Part shown: piece by piece, positions 50,030 to 58,255 of the stretch
How the letters are laid out: each line of letters opens with the position of its first letter
How positions within the stretch are numbered: position 1 is the first letter of the stretch
Translations under genes and position numbers: made by a program
Notes under the pieces: model-generated
What the model was told of the DNA's origin: nothing
The model's input: the letters and a program-made list of their open reading frames with translations, nothing else
The model's database searches: none
Assembly: GCA_014360985.1 (NCBI GenBank)
Contig: JACIWK010000007.1
Coordinates: 32,969 to 96,968 of the forward strand
DNA length: 64,000 nt
Source: Candidatus Bipolaricaulota bacterium
Lineage (GTDB): Bacteria > Bipolaricaulota > Bipolaricaulia > Bipolaricaulales > Bipolaricaulaceae
Direction of reading: 5' to 3'

Positions 50030-53000
50030 TTAGGTTCGGCTGCGGCGGAGGGAGGCGAGTTCGTGGGTGGTGAGGCCCCACAGCTGGGCAGCGAGGGAAT
50101 CCACGCGGGACTCGATCTCGGCCAGGCGTTCGGTGCTGCCCTCGGTGGCAGCGGCATGTGCCTCCTGCGATGCTTCGGCCAATGCCCGGTGCACCGGGTC
50201 GGCAGCGTCGTACTTCGGGACACGGAGGTTTTGGAGGACATGCATCGACCCCATGCTCTTGCCGCCTTCTTGGCTGTAGGACGTGGCCGCAGACTGAAAG
50301 GGAGCGCTGTTGACCAAGGCAGCGATGTAGCATGCTTCGGCTTGCGATTGGCAGTCCACAAGGGTGATTGTCTCCTGGGGAATCATGGGCTTGCTCTCCA
50401 GTTGCCCTACTACGGCTGCTGAGATCTGTGTGATCCTTGTCCACACCACCTTCCACGGGGAGAAGGTGTAGTCGCCGATAGCGAACATCGTGTAGAAGGG
50501 AGCCCCTTGGCTCAGCATGTCCGACACGCCGCGCGATTTCCGATCCCGGAGGATGTGCTCGAACCGGTTGAGGTACTCCCAGGTTTTGGGGAAGCGCGCC
50601 TTGAGCTCCTCCTCGGGGATCCCGCGCCGCGTCTGGGGATCCTGTACCATCAGGATGTGGGCCGAAGGCTCGGCGTGCCACCGCGCGACTTCCCGGCCAC
50701 GGAGGAGGGGGTAGAGGAGGTCCGGTTCGAGAACCGTCGTGACCGTGGGCACCTCGCGCTTGGCCCCTGCGGTGATGTTCTCCACCACGACCAGGCCGTC
50801 CGATCGCGTCTCCAGGATCCGCAGCCAGTAGACCCCGTTCGCACCGCCGGTGTAGGCGCCAGCATGGGCGGTGTAGTCGGACTTGCCAAGCACCTTCTTC
50901 ACCGCGGACAGGGCGAACTTGCCTGCCGTGAGCCAGGGAGACGTGGGGTCCGCGGGATCCACCGGAAGCGCCTTCTGGTCGAGGAGCCGGGTGGCCGACT
51001 TCACATCGTCGAGCGTGGAATCGTAGGTGAACCGAGCCCCCTTCTTCCGCTTCCAGACGGTGTACGGCACGGGGTAGCGCGTCTCCCTCCCCTTTTCGAC
51101 CACCATCACCGCGGTGCGGTTCGACGCACCCTCAAATGGGTTCAGGTCGACCATGTCGTCCACGCAGAGCGCGCACAGTGGGGGCCCATCGTCTCCGATG
51201 CGGAACCTGCGGAACCCTTGGCCCGCTCCGGCGGTCTTGAACAGGGACTGGGTGATGACGAACCCGAGCTTTCCCTTCGGCTTGAGGAACCGGTCCATCG
51301 CCACGTAGGCCATGAGCATGGCGATGTCCTTCTTCCCTTTGCCGAGGATCACGTCCATCCCCTTGTGGGGGAAGAGCCCGTACCGGTCCCACAGCTTCTT
51401 TGTCTCGTCTCGGTACCCGTCGGGAAGGTGCTCCCAGTTCACCCACGGGGGATTCCCCACGACGTAGTCGAACTTCCCCACAGTGAGGGGAGCGAAGTTG
51501 TTGAGGAGAAGCCGCGCCCACAGGCCATCGAGCCCCTTACGGTGCAGGTCGGCAAGCTGTTCGACCAGCGCCCGTAGCGGACCGATGGCGCTTCGCCTCT
51601 CGCCCGCGGGAAGCCCCAGCCCCTCTGCAACGGCTTCCGCGAACCCCGCGGGAGGATCCCCAGCCCGCACCGCGTCCTCAAGCATCGAGCAGAACCGACC
51701 GAGGCGGCCATGGGCGAACACGGCCTCCGGCACCGCGAACGTGCCCACCGACGTCCGTACCTGGTACAGGCCCGCTGTTTCCAGGTCGTGACCCAGCTCC
51801 GGCAGGAGGACGGAGTCGGCGAGGTACACGGGAATCAAGATCGGCCCTCGCCTGCGTTCGAGGAGATCGCCGAGGGCGAGGAGGTAGTTCACGCGGGCCG
51901 TGATCACCGCCAGGGGGTTAATATCGAACCCAACCACGTTCGCGAAGATCGCCTCGAGGAGCTCGGCCTCAGGGAGCATCAACCGGTCCCCGAGCTCGCG
52001 GTAGCGCTTGATGAGGAGGACGAGGAACGTGCCTGAACCACACGCCGGGTCGAGCCAGCGGAGCTTGGCCACCCGCGGCCGCTGCCGCCGGACCGCCCCC
52101 TCGTGGTCGTCGAAGAACTCCTGGTCCACCTGCTCCAGGAGCCGTTGGGCGAGCCAGTCTGGCGTGTAGTACTCGCCCAGGTTGTGGCGCACCTCGCGGG
52201 GAAGGAGGTAGTGGTAGAGCTTCTTCAGGAGGTCGCGCGTCTCGTCCGGGTCGATGCGCAGCGTGGTCGGATCGTACTCCTCGAGGCGCGACACAAGCGC
52301 CCGCACCGCCCCCTCGACGGTCTCGCCGTACGCGTAGAGGTACCACGCGAAGAAGTCGCCTTCGAGCAGGTTCTCGATCCCGAACTCGCGGAACACGCCG
52401 CCCTGTTCCATCTTTCGGAGCTTGGAAAGGAGATCGGACGACGAGGCGCGGTCCAGCTCCTCGAACAGCGGGGCGCCGACCCGGGGGCCGAGGTGTCGAG
52501 ACAGGGCAAGCCACGCGATGAGCTTCACGAGGAGGGCGAAGTAGGTGTGGAGGGCGAAGAAGAACCGCTCCGCCTCCTCCGGGGACTCGATCTCGAGCCC
52601 GGCCTTGGCGACCCACTTCTTGAGCGGGTCGAGCTTGCGGCCGCCGAACGCCTCCTGGTAGTCGATCGCCTCGGAGAAGAAGAGCTTCCACTGCTGAAAG
52701 AGTTTCGCCACCATCCCCTCGGGAGTGGCGAGGGCGGCCCGGGTGAGGGCGGAGTAGAGGGAGGCGATCGCCTCGCGGCTCCGAGGGTGCTCGGTCCCGA
52801 AGTCGCGGGCGAGGTTCTCGGCGGTGAGCGCGGTCCCGGTGAGCCCGGCCAGCCACCACAGAAGGTCGGCCAGGGTGCGCTCGTCCGCCGGGCGCGGGGG
52901 GTCGGTCCGGACCTGGCCGTCGCGCATCCGGACGAAGACGAGATGCTGGCCGTCGAACACAACGCCGCCCAATCGCTTGTGGCCCTCGCGCTTGGCGATG

Positions 53001-53308
53001 GCCTGCATGTACTCGGCCACCTGATCCCGGGCAGCGGCGAGCGTTCGGCCCGAGGCGAGGGCGCCCGGGCGCTTGAACTCGATCACCAGTCGGCCAAACA
53101 CCGCATCAGCGCGCGTTCCCTCGGCCACGATGTACTCGTCGCGCTCGTGGGCAGTGAGGCCAATGGCGTGGGCGAACGCCTGCAGGATCGGCTGAACCCG
53201 GTGGCGGAGTTCAGCCTCGTTGCAGTCGGGATGGAGATCTGCGAGCGCAGCGACGATCTTCCGGGTGTGGTCCCCCACGGTTCGCTGGATGTCCTTGGGG
53301 CTCGGCAT
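50030..53308 (-). CDS. Type IIG-like restriction-modification enzyme (fused nuclease-N6 adenine methylase)
   Basis: A 1092-residue single-chain enzyme. The N-terminal PD-(D/E)XK nuclease is visible as GTRADAVFGRLVIEFKRPGAL (Asp and Glu-x-Lys) with AAARDQVAEYM after it. A helical region (200-400) leads to the methylase: motif X-like GEYYTPDWLAQRLL, motif I LDPACGSGTFLVLL, and motif IV VVGNPPWVNWEHL. The C-terminal ~350 residues form the target-recognition domain with the TaqI-like end. It binds, cuts and methylates DNA by itself. A promoter with TATACT 7 nt before the ATG and no ribosome site predicts a leaderless mRNA. Convergent with the Panacea pair. Confidence 0.9.
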   Translation of the reverse strand: MPSPKDIQRTVGDHTRKIVAALADLHPDCNEAELRHRVQPILQAFAHAIGLTAHERDEYIVAEGTRADAVFGRLVIEFKRPGALASGRTLAAARDQVAEYMQAIAKREGHKRLGGVVFDGQHLVFVRMRDGQVRTDPPRPADERTLADLLWWLAGLTGTALTAENLARDFGTEHPRSREAIASLYSALTRAALATPEGMVAKLFQQWKLFFSEAIDYQEAFGGRKLDPLKKWVAKAGLEIESPEEAERFFFALHTYFALLVKLIAWLALSRHLGPRVGAPLFEELDRASSSDLLSKLRKMEQGGVFREFGIENLLEGDFFAWYLYAYGETVEGAVRALVSRLEEYDPTTLRIDPDETRDLLKKLYHYLLPREVRHNLGEYYTPDWLAQRLLEQVDQEFFDDHEGAVRRQRPRVAKLRWLDPACGSGTFLVLLIKRYRELGDRLMLPEAELLEAIFANVVGFDINPLAVITARVNYLLALGDLLERRRGPILIPVYLADSVLLPELGHDLETAGLYQVRTSVGTFAVPEAVFAHGRLGRFCSMLEDAVRAGDPPAGFAEAVAEGLGLPAGERRSAIGPLRALVEQLADLHRKGLDGLWARLLLNNFAPLTVGKFDYVVGNPPWVNWEHLPDGYRDETKKLWDRYGLFPHKGMDVILGKGKKDIAMLMAYVAMDRFLKPKGKLGFVITQSLFKTAGAGQGFRRFRIGDDGPPLCALCVDDMVDLNPFEGASNRTAVMVVEKGRETRYPVPYTVWKRKKGARFTYDSTLDDVKSATRLLDQKALPVDPADPTSPWLTAGKFALSAVKKVLGKSDYTAHAGAYTGGANGVYWLRILETRSDGLVVVENITAGAKREVPTVTTVLEPDLLYPLLRGREVARWHAEPSAHILMVQDPQTRRGIPEEELKARFPKTWEYLNRFEHILRDRKSRGVSDMLSQGAPFYTMFAIGDYTFSPWKVVWTRITQISAAVVGQLESKPMIPQETITLVDCQSQAEACYIAALVNSAPFQSAATSYSQEGGKSMGSMHVLQNLRVPKYDAADPVHRALAEASQEAHAAATEGSTERLAEIESRVDSLAAQLWGLTTHELASLRRSRT

Positions 53309-53315
53309 CGGGAGG

Positions 53316-53344
53316 AGTATAGGGAAAGCCGTCCCCATCGCCAA
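53316..53344 (-). promoter_or_regulatory. Promoter of the restriction-modification gene
   Basis: On the minus strand TTGGCG (53339-53344), exactly 17 bp, and TATACT (53316-53321), then 7 nt to the ATG. No ribosome site. Faces away from the glycosylase promoter 16 bp further on. Confidence 0.65.
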
Positions 53345-53360
53345 CGATGGCTTTGTTCGG

Positions 53361-53389
53361 TTGGTGATCGCTTCTGTCCATGCTAGAGT
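53361..53389 (+). promoter_or_regulatory. Promoter of the YcaQ-type glycosylase gene
   Basis: TTGGTG (53361-53366), exactly 17 bp, TAGAGT (53384-53389), then 7 nt to the ATG with no ribosome site. It is back-to-back with the restriction gene promoter; the two -35 boxes are 16 bp apart, so RNA polymerases would compete or share a regulator. Confidence 0.6.
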
Positions 53390-53396
53390 CGCGGAC

Positions 53397-54578
53397 ATGG
53401 CCCTAACCTGGTCACGGGAAGAGGCGCGGCTGTACCAACTCGCCGCGGTTGGATTGCACGGCAGGCGGTACTCCGAAGGAGAAGAAGGAATCCGTCAGGC
53501 ATTCCGAGATCTGAGGGCGGTCCAGCTTGACCCGCTGCCGATCCTCGGGCGGAACCACGACCTCGTCCTGCAATCCCGCGTGGACGGGACGCACCCGGAG
53601 ATGTTCCTCAACCTCCTCCACCGCGAGCGCCTCGGCTTCGAGTACTGGGACAAGATGCTGTGCGCGATCCCGATCGAGGAGTTCCCGCACTTCCGGGCCC
53701 TGATGGACGCGGGCGGAGAGCAGTGGGAACAGCACCGTGAGGAGCGCCTCGACCGCGACCATCCAGGGGCGAAGGGCGCCGTCCTGGAGGCGGTACGGGG
53801 GAATGGACCTCTATCTACAGCGGAGCTCAAGAAGCTCTCCGTGGCCCAGGGCGCCCACCGGGGGTGGAAGACGACCCAGGCCGCCGGGGCAGCGCTCGAG
53901 ATCCTGTGGAACCGAGGTCACCTGTCCGTATCCCATCGCGTGAACTACCGCCGCTACTTCGACCTCACGGAGCGGGTCGTCCCGCGACGGTTTCTCTCCC
54001 AGGCCGCCCCGAGCTGGGACGGGTTCCTCCGCCACCTTCTGCGGAAACGGGTGGACATGGTGGGGCTCCTGCCGGCCGGCGGCGCGGCCGAGACGTGGAT
54101 GACCTTGCGCCAGGCCCGCAGCGACGGTCTGCCCCAACAGATGGTCGAAAAGGGGGATTTGGCCCTCGTCCAGGTAGACGGGGTGCGCACCCCCTTCTAC
54201 GCCCGCCCCGACGCGGCGAACCTCCTCCGCGCAGCGGAGAAAGCCGCGTTCGACGATCGCGCCAAGATGATCGCCCCGCTCGATCCCCTCCTATGGTGCC
54301 GGGATGTCCTGGCCAAGGTGTGGGGGTTCACCTACGCCTGGGAGGTGTACAAGAAGCCCGTGCAACGGACCTACGGATACTACGTGCTCCCGGTCCTCCA
54401 CCGCGGCCGGTTCGTGGGGCGGTTCGACGGCCGGTACGAGGCGAAATCGGGAACCCTCCACGTGCTTGGGTACTGGAAGGAACCGAACGGACTTCCTCTC
54501 GGGCACCCGGCAATCCGCGACGCGTTCGGGCGGTTCCTCGACTACCTCGGGGGGAAGAAGATCTCCTGGCCCCCGTAG
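53397..54578 (+). CDS. YcaQ/AlkX-type DNA glycosylase (winged-helix HTH_42)
   Basis: A 393-residue protein of the HTH_42 family whose characterised members (AlkZ, YcaQ/AlkX) remove bulky adducts and unhook interstrand crosslinks. The catalytic QxD motif is present in AVQLDPLPILGRNHDLVL. Winged-helix units follow (LSTAELKKLS, AALEILWNRGHLSVSHRVNYRRYFDL, MIAPLDPLLWCRD, YYVLPVLHRGRFVGRFDGR). Two -10/-35 promoters face each other between it and the restriction gene. The placement next to a restriction enzyme fits either DNA-damage repair or self-protection against a DNA-modifying agent. Confidence 0.88.
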   Translation: MALTWSREEARLYQLAAVGLHGRRYSEGEEGIRQAFRDLRAVQLDPLPILGRNHDLVLQSRVDGTHPEMFLNLLHRERLGFEYWDKMLCAIPIEEFPHFRALMDAGGEQWEQHREERLDRDHPGAKGAVLEAVRGNGPLSTAELKKLSVAQGAHRGWKTTQAAGAALEILWNRGHLSVSHRVNYRRYFDLTERVVPRRFLSQAAPSWDGFLRHLLRKRVDMVGLLPAGGAAETWMTLRQARSDGLPQQMVEKGDLALVQVDGVRTPFYARPDAANLLRAAEKAAFDDRAKMIAPLDPLLWCRDVLAKVWGFTYAWEVYKKPVQRTYGYYVLPVLHRGRFVGRFDGRYEAKSGTLHVLGYWKEPNGLPLGHPAIRDAFGRFLDYLGGKKISWPP

Positions 54579-54689
54579 TACGGAGACGGCGAACGCCGCC
54601 CATCTTCCGGCGATCGCGTCGGGGTCCTTATCATCACCGAGGGGCCTCGAAGCGGTAGAATGCACAAGTATTCAAAGGAGGTGGATCCG

Positions 54690-55079
54690 ATGAGATTGCT
54701 GACGAGGTTGGTAGCGGGGGGCGGGGTGGCCGCGTTCTTTTTCTTCTCCTGGGTCATCATGATGCTCTGGAACAGCATCATCGCCGGGCACCTCGGGTTC
54801 GCGAAATCCCTCTCCTACCTTCAGGCGTGCGGGCTGTGGTTCATGCTGACTCTTCTCCTCGCATGGACGGGGATCGGGCTGGGGTGGAAGTTCCGCACGA
54901 GCTGGCGTTCCGCGCGTCGCAGCGAGGACTTCGGTCGGGACATCGAGCGCAAGATCAAGGGCGCCTTCGCGCGCTGGGTGGGTGCGGAGAAAGACCTGGA
55001 CTGGGATGAACTGGGGGAGAGGATCGAGAAGAAGATCAAGTCTCGCCTCAAGGAGTGGCTCGCCGAAGGAGAGGACTGA
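54690..55079 (+). CDS. Hypothetical membrane protein with charged tail (129 aa)
   Basis: Two membrane helices (VAAFFFFSWVIMMLWNSII and WFMLTLLLAWTGIGLG) followed by a highly charged helical C-terminal tail with DFGRDIERKIKGAFARW and GERIEKKIKSRLKEWL. AAAGGAGGTGGATCCG precedes the ATG at 54690; an upstream ATG at 54660 lacks a site. TAGAAT lies at 54656-54661, the likely -10. Function unknown. Confidence 0.7.
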   Translation: MRLLTRLVAGGGVAAFFFFSWVIMMLWNSIIAGHLGFAKSLSYLQACGLWFMLTLLLAWTGIGLGWKFRTSWRSARRSEDFGRDIERKIKGAFARWVGAEKDLDWDELGERIEKKIKSRLKEWLAEGED

Positions 55080-55082
55080 CCT

Positions 55083-56345
55083 TTAGCTCTCCCGGCGCAC
55101 GGTGAGGCGGCTCCCGTCCTGGCTCACGACCCGCACCCGGTCGCCCTTGTGGATCGGCTCGGCCTCGGCGTGAGCGCGCCAGTACTCCCCTTTGACCAGT
55201 ACCCACCCCTCTGGGGCGAGGTCGTCCTTGGCCACGCCCACGAGGCCGACCATCGTCGTCAGCGGCCGCGGCCGGCGCCGCTGGGCGAGGAGCCCCTTGG
55301 AGGCGATGAATAGAAAGAGGAGGGTCAGCGTCCCCACCGTGGCGGCGATCGTGATCCAGGACAGGTTCAACGTCGATCCCTCGAGCTCGAACAGGGAGAA
55401 CGACCCGATCAGCAGGCTCACCACCCCCCCGGTGGTGAGGATCCCGTCCGTGGGGGTGAACACGTCAAGCACCATGAGGAGGACCCCGAACAGAATGAGC
55501 CCGATCCCGACGAGGCTGATGGGAAGGATCTGCAGCCCCAACAGGGCAAGCAGGAGCGAGATCCCGCCTCCGACGAGGCCGATCCCGATCCCGGGGGTGA
55601 AGAACTCGTAGATGAGCCCGTACAGCCCGAGGAGGAACAGGACGTAGACGAGGTTCGGATCTGCAAGATAGGAGAAGAGCTGCTCCTTGAGGGTCATCCC
55701 GATCTCCCGCACTGGGAGGCCAGCCGTACGCAGGACGCGCCCGTCGGGGAGGGCGTAGCCATCGAGCGCAGCGAGGAGGGAGGAGAAGGAATCGGCGAGG
55801 AGTTCGATCACGCCCTGATCGAGGGCTTCGGTGGCGGTCACGGTGGCTGATTCCCGCACGGCGCGCTCGGCCCAGTCCGCGTTGCGGCCCCGCAGCTCGG
55901 CCACGGCACGGATCCGGGACACGGCGTCATTGACCGCCTTCTGAGCGATCGGGTCGTCCTCCGGTGGCCTCTCCCCGGAGATCGCCACCGGGTGGGCGGC
56001 GCCGGTGCTCGTCCCGGGGGCCATCGCCGCGACGTCCGCGGAGAAGAGGATGAACGTGCCCGCGGACGCGGCCCGCGCTCCGGCGGGGCCCACCCACACC
56101 ACGACCGGGACCGGGGAGGACAGGATCGCCTCCACCATCTCCTTCATCGCCGTGTCGAGGCCTCCCGGAGTGTCGAGGACGAGGACGACGAGTTCGGCCC
56201 CCGACCGGTCCGCCTCGCGGAGCCCGCGCACCACGTAGGAGCTTGTGGCCGGGTTCACCGTCCCGTCGAGGGACAGGCGCACTACCTCCGCCCCCGAGGC
56301 GAGGGGGGAGAGGAAGGCCAAGGCGACGAGGAGTACACGGATCAT
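55083..56345 (-). CDS. NfeD-family membrane-bound serine protease-like protein
   Basis: A 420-residue protein of the long NfeD (STOPP/1510-N) type. Signal peptide about 1-19. N-terminal ClpP-like domain with VVLVLDTPGGLDTAM and the catalytic Ser in RAASAGTFILFSAD; the general-base Lys lies in QKAVNDAVSRI. Five or more membrane helices (about 215-345: LVYVLFLLGLYGLIYEFFTPG, GGGISLLLALLGLQILP) and a C-terminal OB-fold (VGVAKDDLAPEGWVLVKG). In archaea the homologue cleaves stomatin. No stomatin/prohibitin gene is in this window. TACAAT lies 8 nt before the ATG. Confidence 0.9.
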   Translation of the reverse strand: MIRVLLVALAFLSPLASGAEVVRLSLDGTVNPATSSYVVRGLREADRSGAELVVLVLDTPGGLDTAMKEMVEAILSSPVPVVVWVGPAGARAASAGTFILFSADVAAMAPGTSTGAAHPVAISGERPPEDDPIAQKAVNDAVSRIRAVAELRGRNADWAERAVRESATVTATEALDQGVIELLADSFSSLLAALDGYALPDGRVLRTAGLPVREIGMTLKEQLFSYLADPNLVYVLFLLGLYGLIYEFFTPGIGIGLVGGGISLLLALLGLQILPISLVGIGLILFGVLLMVLDVFTPTDGILTTGGVVSLLIGSFSLFELEGSTLNLSWITIAATVGTLTLLFLFIASKGLLAQRRRPRPLTTMVGLVGVAKDDLAPEGWVLVKGEYWRAHAEAEPIHKGDRVRVVSQDGSRLTVRRES

Positions 56346-56353
56346 CGCCGTTG

Positions 56354-56359
56354 ATTGTA
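56354..56359 (-). promoter_or_regulatory. Candidate -10 box of the NfeD gene, 8 nt before the start
   Basis: TACAAT on the minus strand, then CAACGGCG and the ATG; no ribosome site. Another member of the leaderless set. Confidence 0.5.
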
Positions 56360-56417
56360 CCGGCGCCATCCCGGGGCGCGCTGGCCCACCCCGTGCCGGC
56401 GGACGGCAGGCGTCCGC

Positions 56418-56423
56418 TATACT
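56418..56423 (+). promoter_or_regulatory. Candidate -10 box of the Mrp operon, 8 nt before the start
   Basis: TATACT followed by CGTCTGCC and the ATG of mrpE. No ribosome site and no clear -35. Predicts a leaderless operon mRNA. Confidence 0.55.
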
Positions 56424-56431
56424 CGTCTGCC

Positions 56432-56911
56432 ATGAGGCACTGGATCAGCGGGATCGCGATCGGGGGCCTGTTGTGGGGGATGTGGGTCCTCCTCTGGCGG
56501 GGGGCCTCGTGGCCCGTCCTCGCCCTGGGGGGGCTCTTGCCGTTGGGGATCCTCCTCGGAGCGGTGGGGGGGCGGTTGCGCCTGGAGTTCCCCGTCAGCG
56601 CGTGGTGGCGGCTGGACCTGTGGGCCGCGTTCGGCCTCGCGGTGACGGCGCTCGTGATGAAGGCGGTGGCCCGCACGGGGTGGGCGATCCTCACCGGTCG
56701 CATCCAGCCCGGGGTCATCGCCATCCCGATCCGCGTCCGGTCGGAGATGGGCCAGCTCCTCTTCCTGTGGGCGATCACGGTCACCCCGGGGACGATCGCC
56801 CTCCTCGTCGAGGGGGACATCGCCTATGTCCACTGTCTCCATCGGCCCTCTCAACCCAGGCTCCCGGGAGCAGCGTGGATGGATGGCCTCCTCGTGAGGT
56901 TGTGGGGATGA
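56432..56911 (+). CDS. mrpE: Mrp antiporter subunit E
   Basis: A 159-residue MnhE/MrpE-type protein. Two membrane helices at the N-terminus, then LDLWAAFGLAVTALVMKAVAR, IQPGVIAIPIRVRSEMGQLLFLWAITVTPGTIALLV (the canonical 'p.iv.i...l.sdl..tllansITLTPGTltv' motif) and a C-terminal cytoplasmic domain ending near HCLHRPSQP. First gene of the operon; overlaps mrpF by 4 nt. Confidence 0.93.
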   Translation: MRHWISGIAIGGLLWGMWVLLWRGASWPVLALGGLLPLGILLGAVGGRLRLEFPVSAWWRLDLWAAFGLAVTALVMKAVARTGWAILTGRIQPGVIAIPIRVRSEMGQLLFLWAITVTPGTIALLVEGDIAYVHCLHRPSQPRLPGAAWMDGLLVRLWG

Positions 56912-57159
56912 GGACCGCTGTCATCGCCGCGCTGTTCGCCTCTGCCCTCCCCCCGCTGGGGAGGCTGTGGGTGGGGCCCACGCTGTGGGACCGACTCACC
57001 GGCGCAGCCTCCCTCAACGTGCGGATCACCCTCGCCCTGGCGGCGGAGGCGGCGTTCGCTGGGCATGGGATCCTCCTCGATGTCGCTCTCTCCTACGCTG
57101 TGCTTGGGTTCCTGGGCACGGTCCTCGTCGCCCGGTTCGCGGAGCGGGGGCAGCGATGA
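56908..57159 (+). CDS. mrpF: Mrp antiporter subunit F
   Basis: An 83-residue three-helix protein with the MrpF landmark GRLWVGPTLWDRLTGAASLNVRI ('R.i.GPt..DRv.a.d') and ALSYAVLGFLGTVLVARF. Overlaps mrpE and mrpG by 4 nt each (ATGA and similar). Confidence 0.9.
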   Translation: MRTAVIAALFASALPPLGRLWVGPTLWDRLTGAASLNVRITLALAAEAAFAGHGILLDVALSYAVLGFLGTVLVARFAERGQR

Positions 57160-57443
57160 TCGGGCTCGCCTTCTTGGCAGGCGGGCTCGCCCTCCTCTTC
57201 CTGGGAGGGCTCGGCCTGTTCCGGTTCGGGGGTCCCTACGAGCGGCTCCAGGGAGCTGGGGTGGGGGACATCGGGGGGGCGACCCTGTTCCTGGTGGGGC
57301 TGATCCTCCGCTGCGGGTGGGAGGCTACAGGCGGGATCCTCGTCCTGCTGATCGCGTTCTTCCTGTTCACGGGGCCCCTGTCCACCCACGCCATCGCCAA
57401 GGGCGCGTTCGTGCGCGGGGAGCGGCCCCGAGGTGGCGAATGA
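57156..57443 (+). CDS. mrpG: Mrp antiporter subunit G
   Basis: A 95-residue protein of the MnhG/MrpG family: GLAFLAGGLALLFLGGLGLFRF, PYERLQGAG (family 'D.y.RlHa.g'), then GGILVLLIAFFLFTGPLSTHAIAKGAF ('.Pv.aH..araa'). Overlaps mrpF and the DUF4040 fusion gene by 4 nt each. Confidence 0.9.
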   Translation: MIGLAFLAGGLALLFLGGLGLFRFGGPYERLQGAGVGDIGGATLFLVGLILRCGWEATGGILVLLIAFFLFTGPLSTHAIAKGAFVRGERPRGGE

Positions 57444-58255
57444 TGGGCATGGTCCTCCTCGCGGCCCTCACGTTGGCGTTGGCCGTGTTCGCCCTCACCC
57501 AGCGCCGGCTCTTGTGGGGGGTGATCGGCGTAGGCGCCCACTCGTTGGCCCTCGCCGGGGTATACCTCTTCCTCGCCGCCCCCGACGTCGCCCTCACCCA
57601 GGCCGCGGTGGGGTTCGGCCTCGTGACGTTCATCTACCTCCTCGCGCTCCGTCGGACGGGAAAGCTGACCGTGGCCGCGGTGGAGACACCCCACCTCCTC
57701 CATCAGGAGAACGAGCGGGTCGCGGGGTTGGAGTGGGAGATCCTGTCCCGGTTTGGGAACCAACTGCACCGGGATGTGGAGGTGATGTGGGTGCCGCGGG
57801 CGGAGATCCCCGCTCTCCTCCGCGCGGGGGATGCGGATATCGGCGCGGGGGCGCTCTTCCCCCGGGAGGGGGAGGCCCTCCTCCTCTCCCGTCCCATCCT
57901 CCCGACACGGATCGTCACCGTGCGCTGTGGCCCCGGCCCCGTCGGGGCGGTGGCCGGGGATCGGGGGCAGGACTTCCTCCCTCCGGGGAGCACCCTCTAC
58001 GAGGATCATGCCGCCCTCGCGCACGCCCTGCGCCGCGGGGAGGTGGGGGGGGCGGTGGCTGACCTTCTCCACGTTCGGCAGTGGGTCCTCTCCGGCGAGG
58101 TCCGGCCCCGGGAGACGACCGACGTCGAGGAGGCCGCGTTCCGGCTGGCGGTGGCTCCGACCGAGGAGGACGTCCTCCGGGCCCTGGACGCGTTCCTGGC
58201 CGAACTGGAGGAGACGGGCGAGCTCGCCCAGTTGGTGAGGAGGTACATGGGATGA
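57440..58255 (+). CDS. DUF4040/MbhD-like Mrp subunit fused to a periplasmic binding-protein-like domain
   Basis: A 271-residue protein. Residues 1-78 are a three-helix DUF4040/MbhD-like segment, ALTQRRLLWGVIGVGAHSLAL and FLAAPDVALTQAAVGFGLVTFIYLLAL, equal to the region that in MrpA lies near the C-terminus. Residues ~80-271 are soluble and resemble half of a solute-binding (SBP_bac_3) protein: LLHQENERVAGLEWEILSRFGNQL, VEVMWVPRAEIPALLRAGDADIGAGAL, LLLSRPILPTRIVTV and the C-terminal DVLRALDAFLAELEETGELAQLVRRY. In SBP_bac_3 proteins those are the 'G.d.dl...ia..l', 'GkvD...g..' and 'l...l..l...G....i..ky' segments. The fusion is unusual (see findings). Overlaps its neighbours by 4 nt. Confidence 0.8.
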   Translation: MMGMVLLAALTLALAVFALTQRRLLWGVIGVGAHSLALAGVYLFLAAPDVALTQAAVGFGLVTFIYLLALRRTGKLTVAAVETPHLLHQENERVAGLEWEILSRFGNQLHRDVEVMWVPRAEIPALLRAGDADIGAGALFPREGEALLLSRPILPTRIVTVRCGPGPVGAVAGDRGQDFLPPGSTLYEDHAALAHALRRGEVGGAVADLLHVRQWVLSGEVRPRETTDVEEAAFRLAVAPTEEDVLRALDAFLAELEETGELAQLVRRYMG

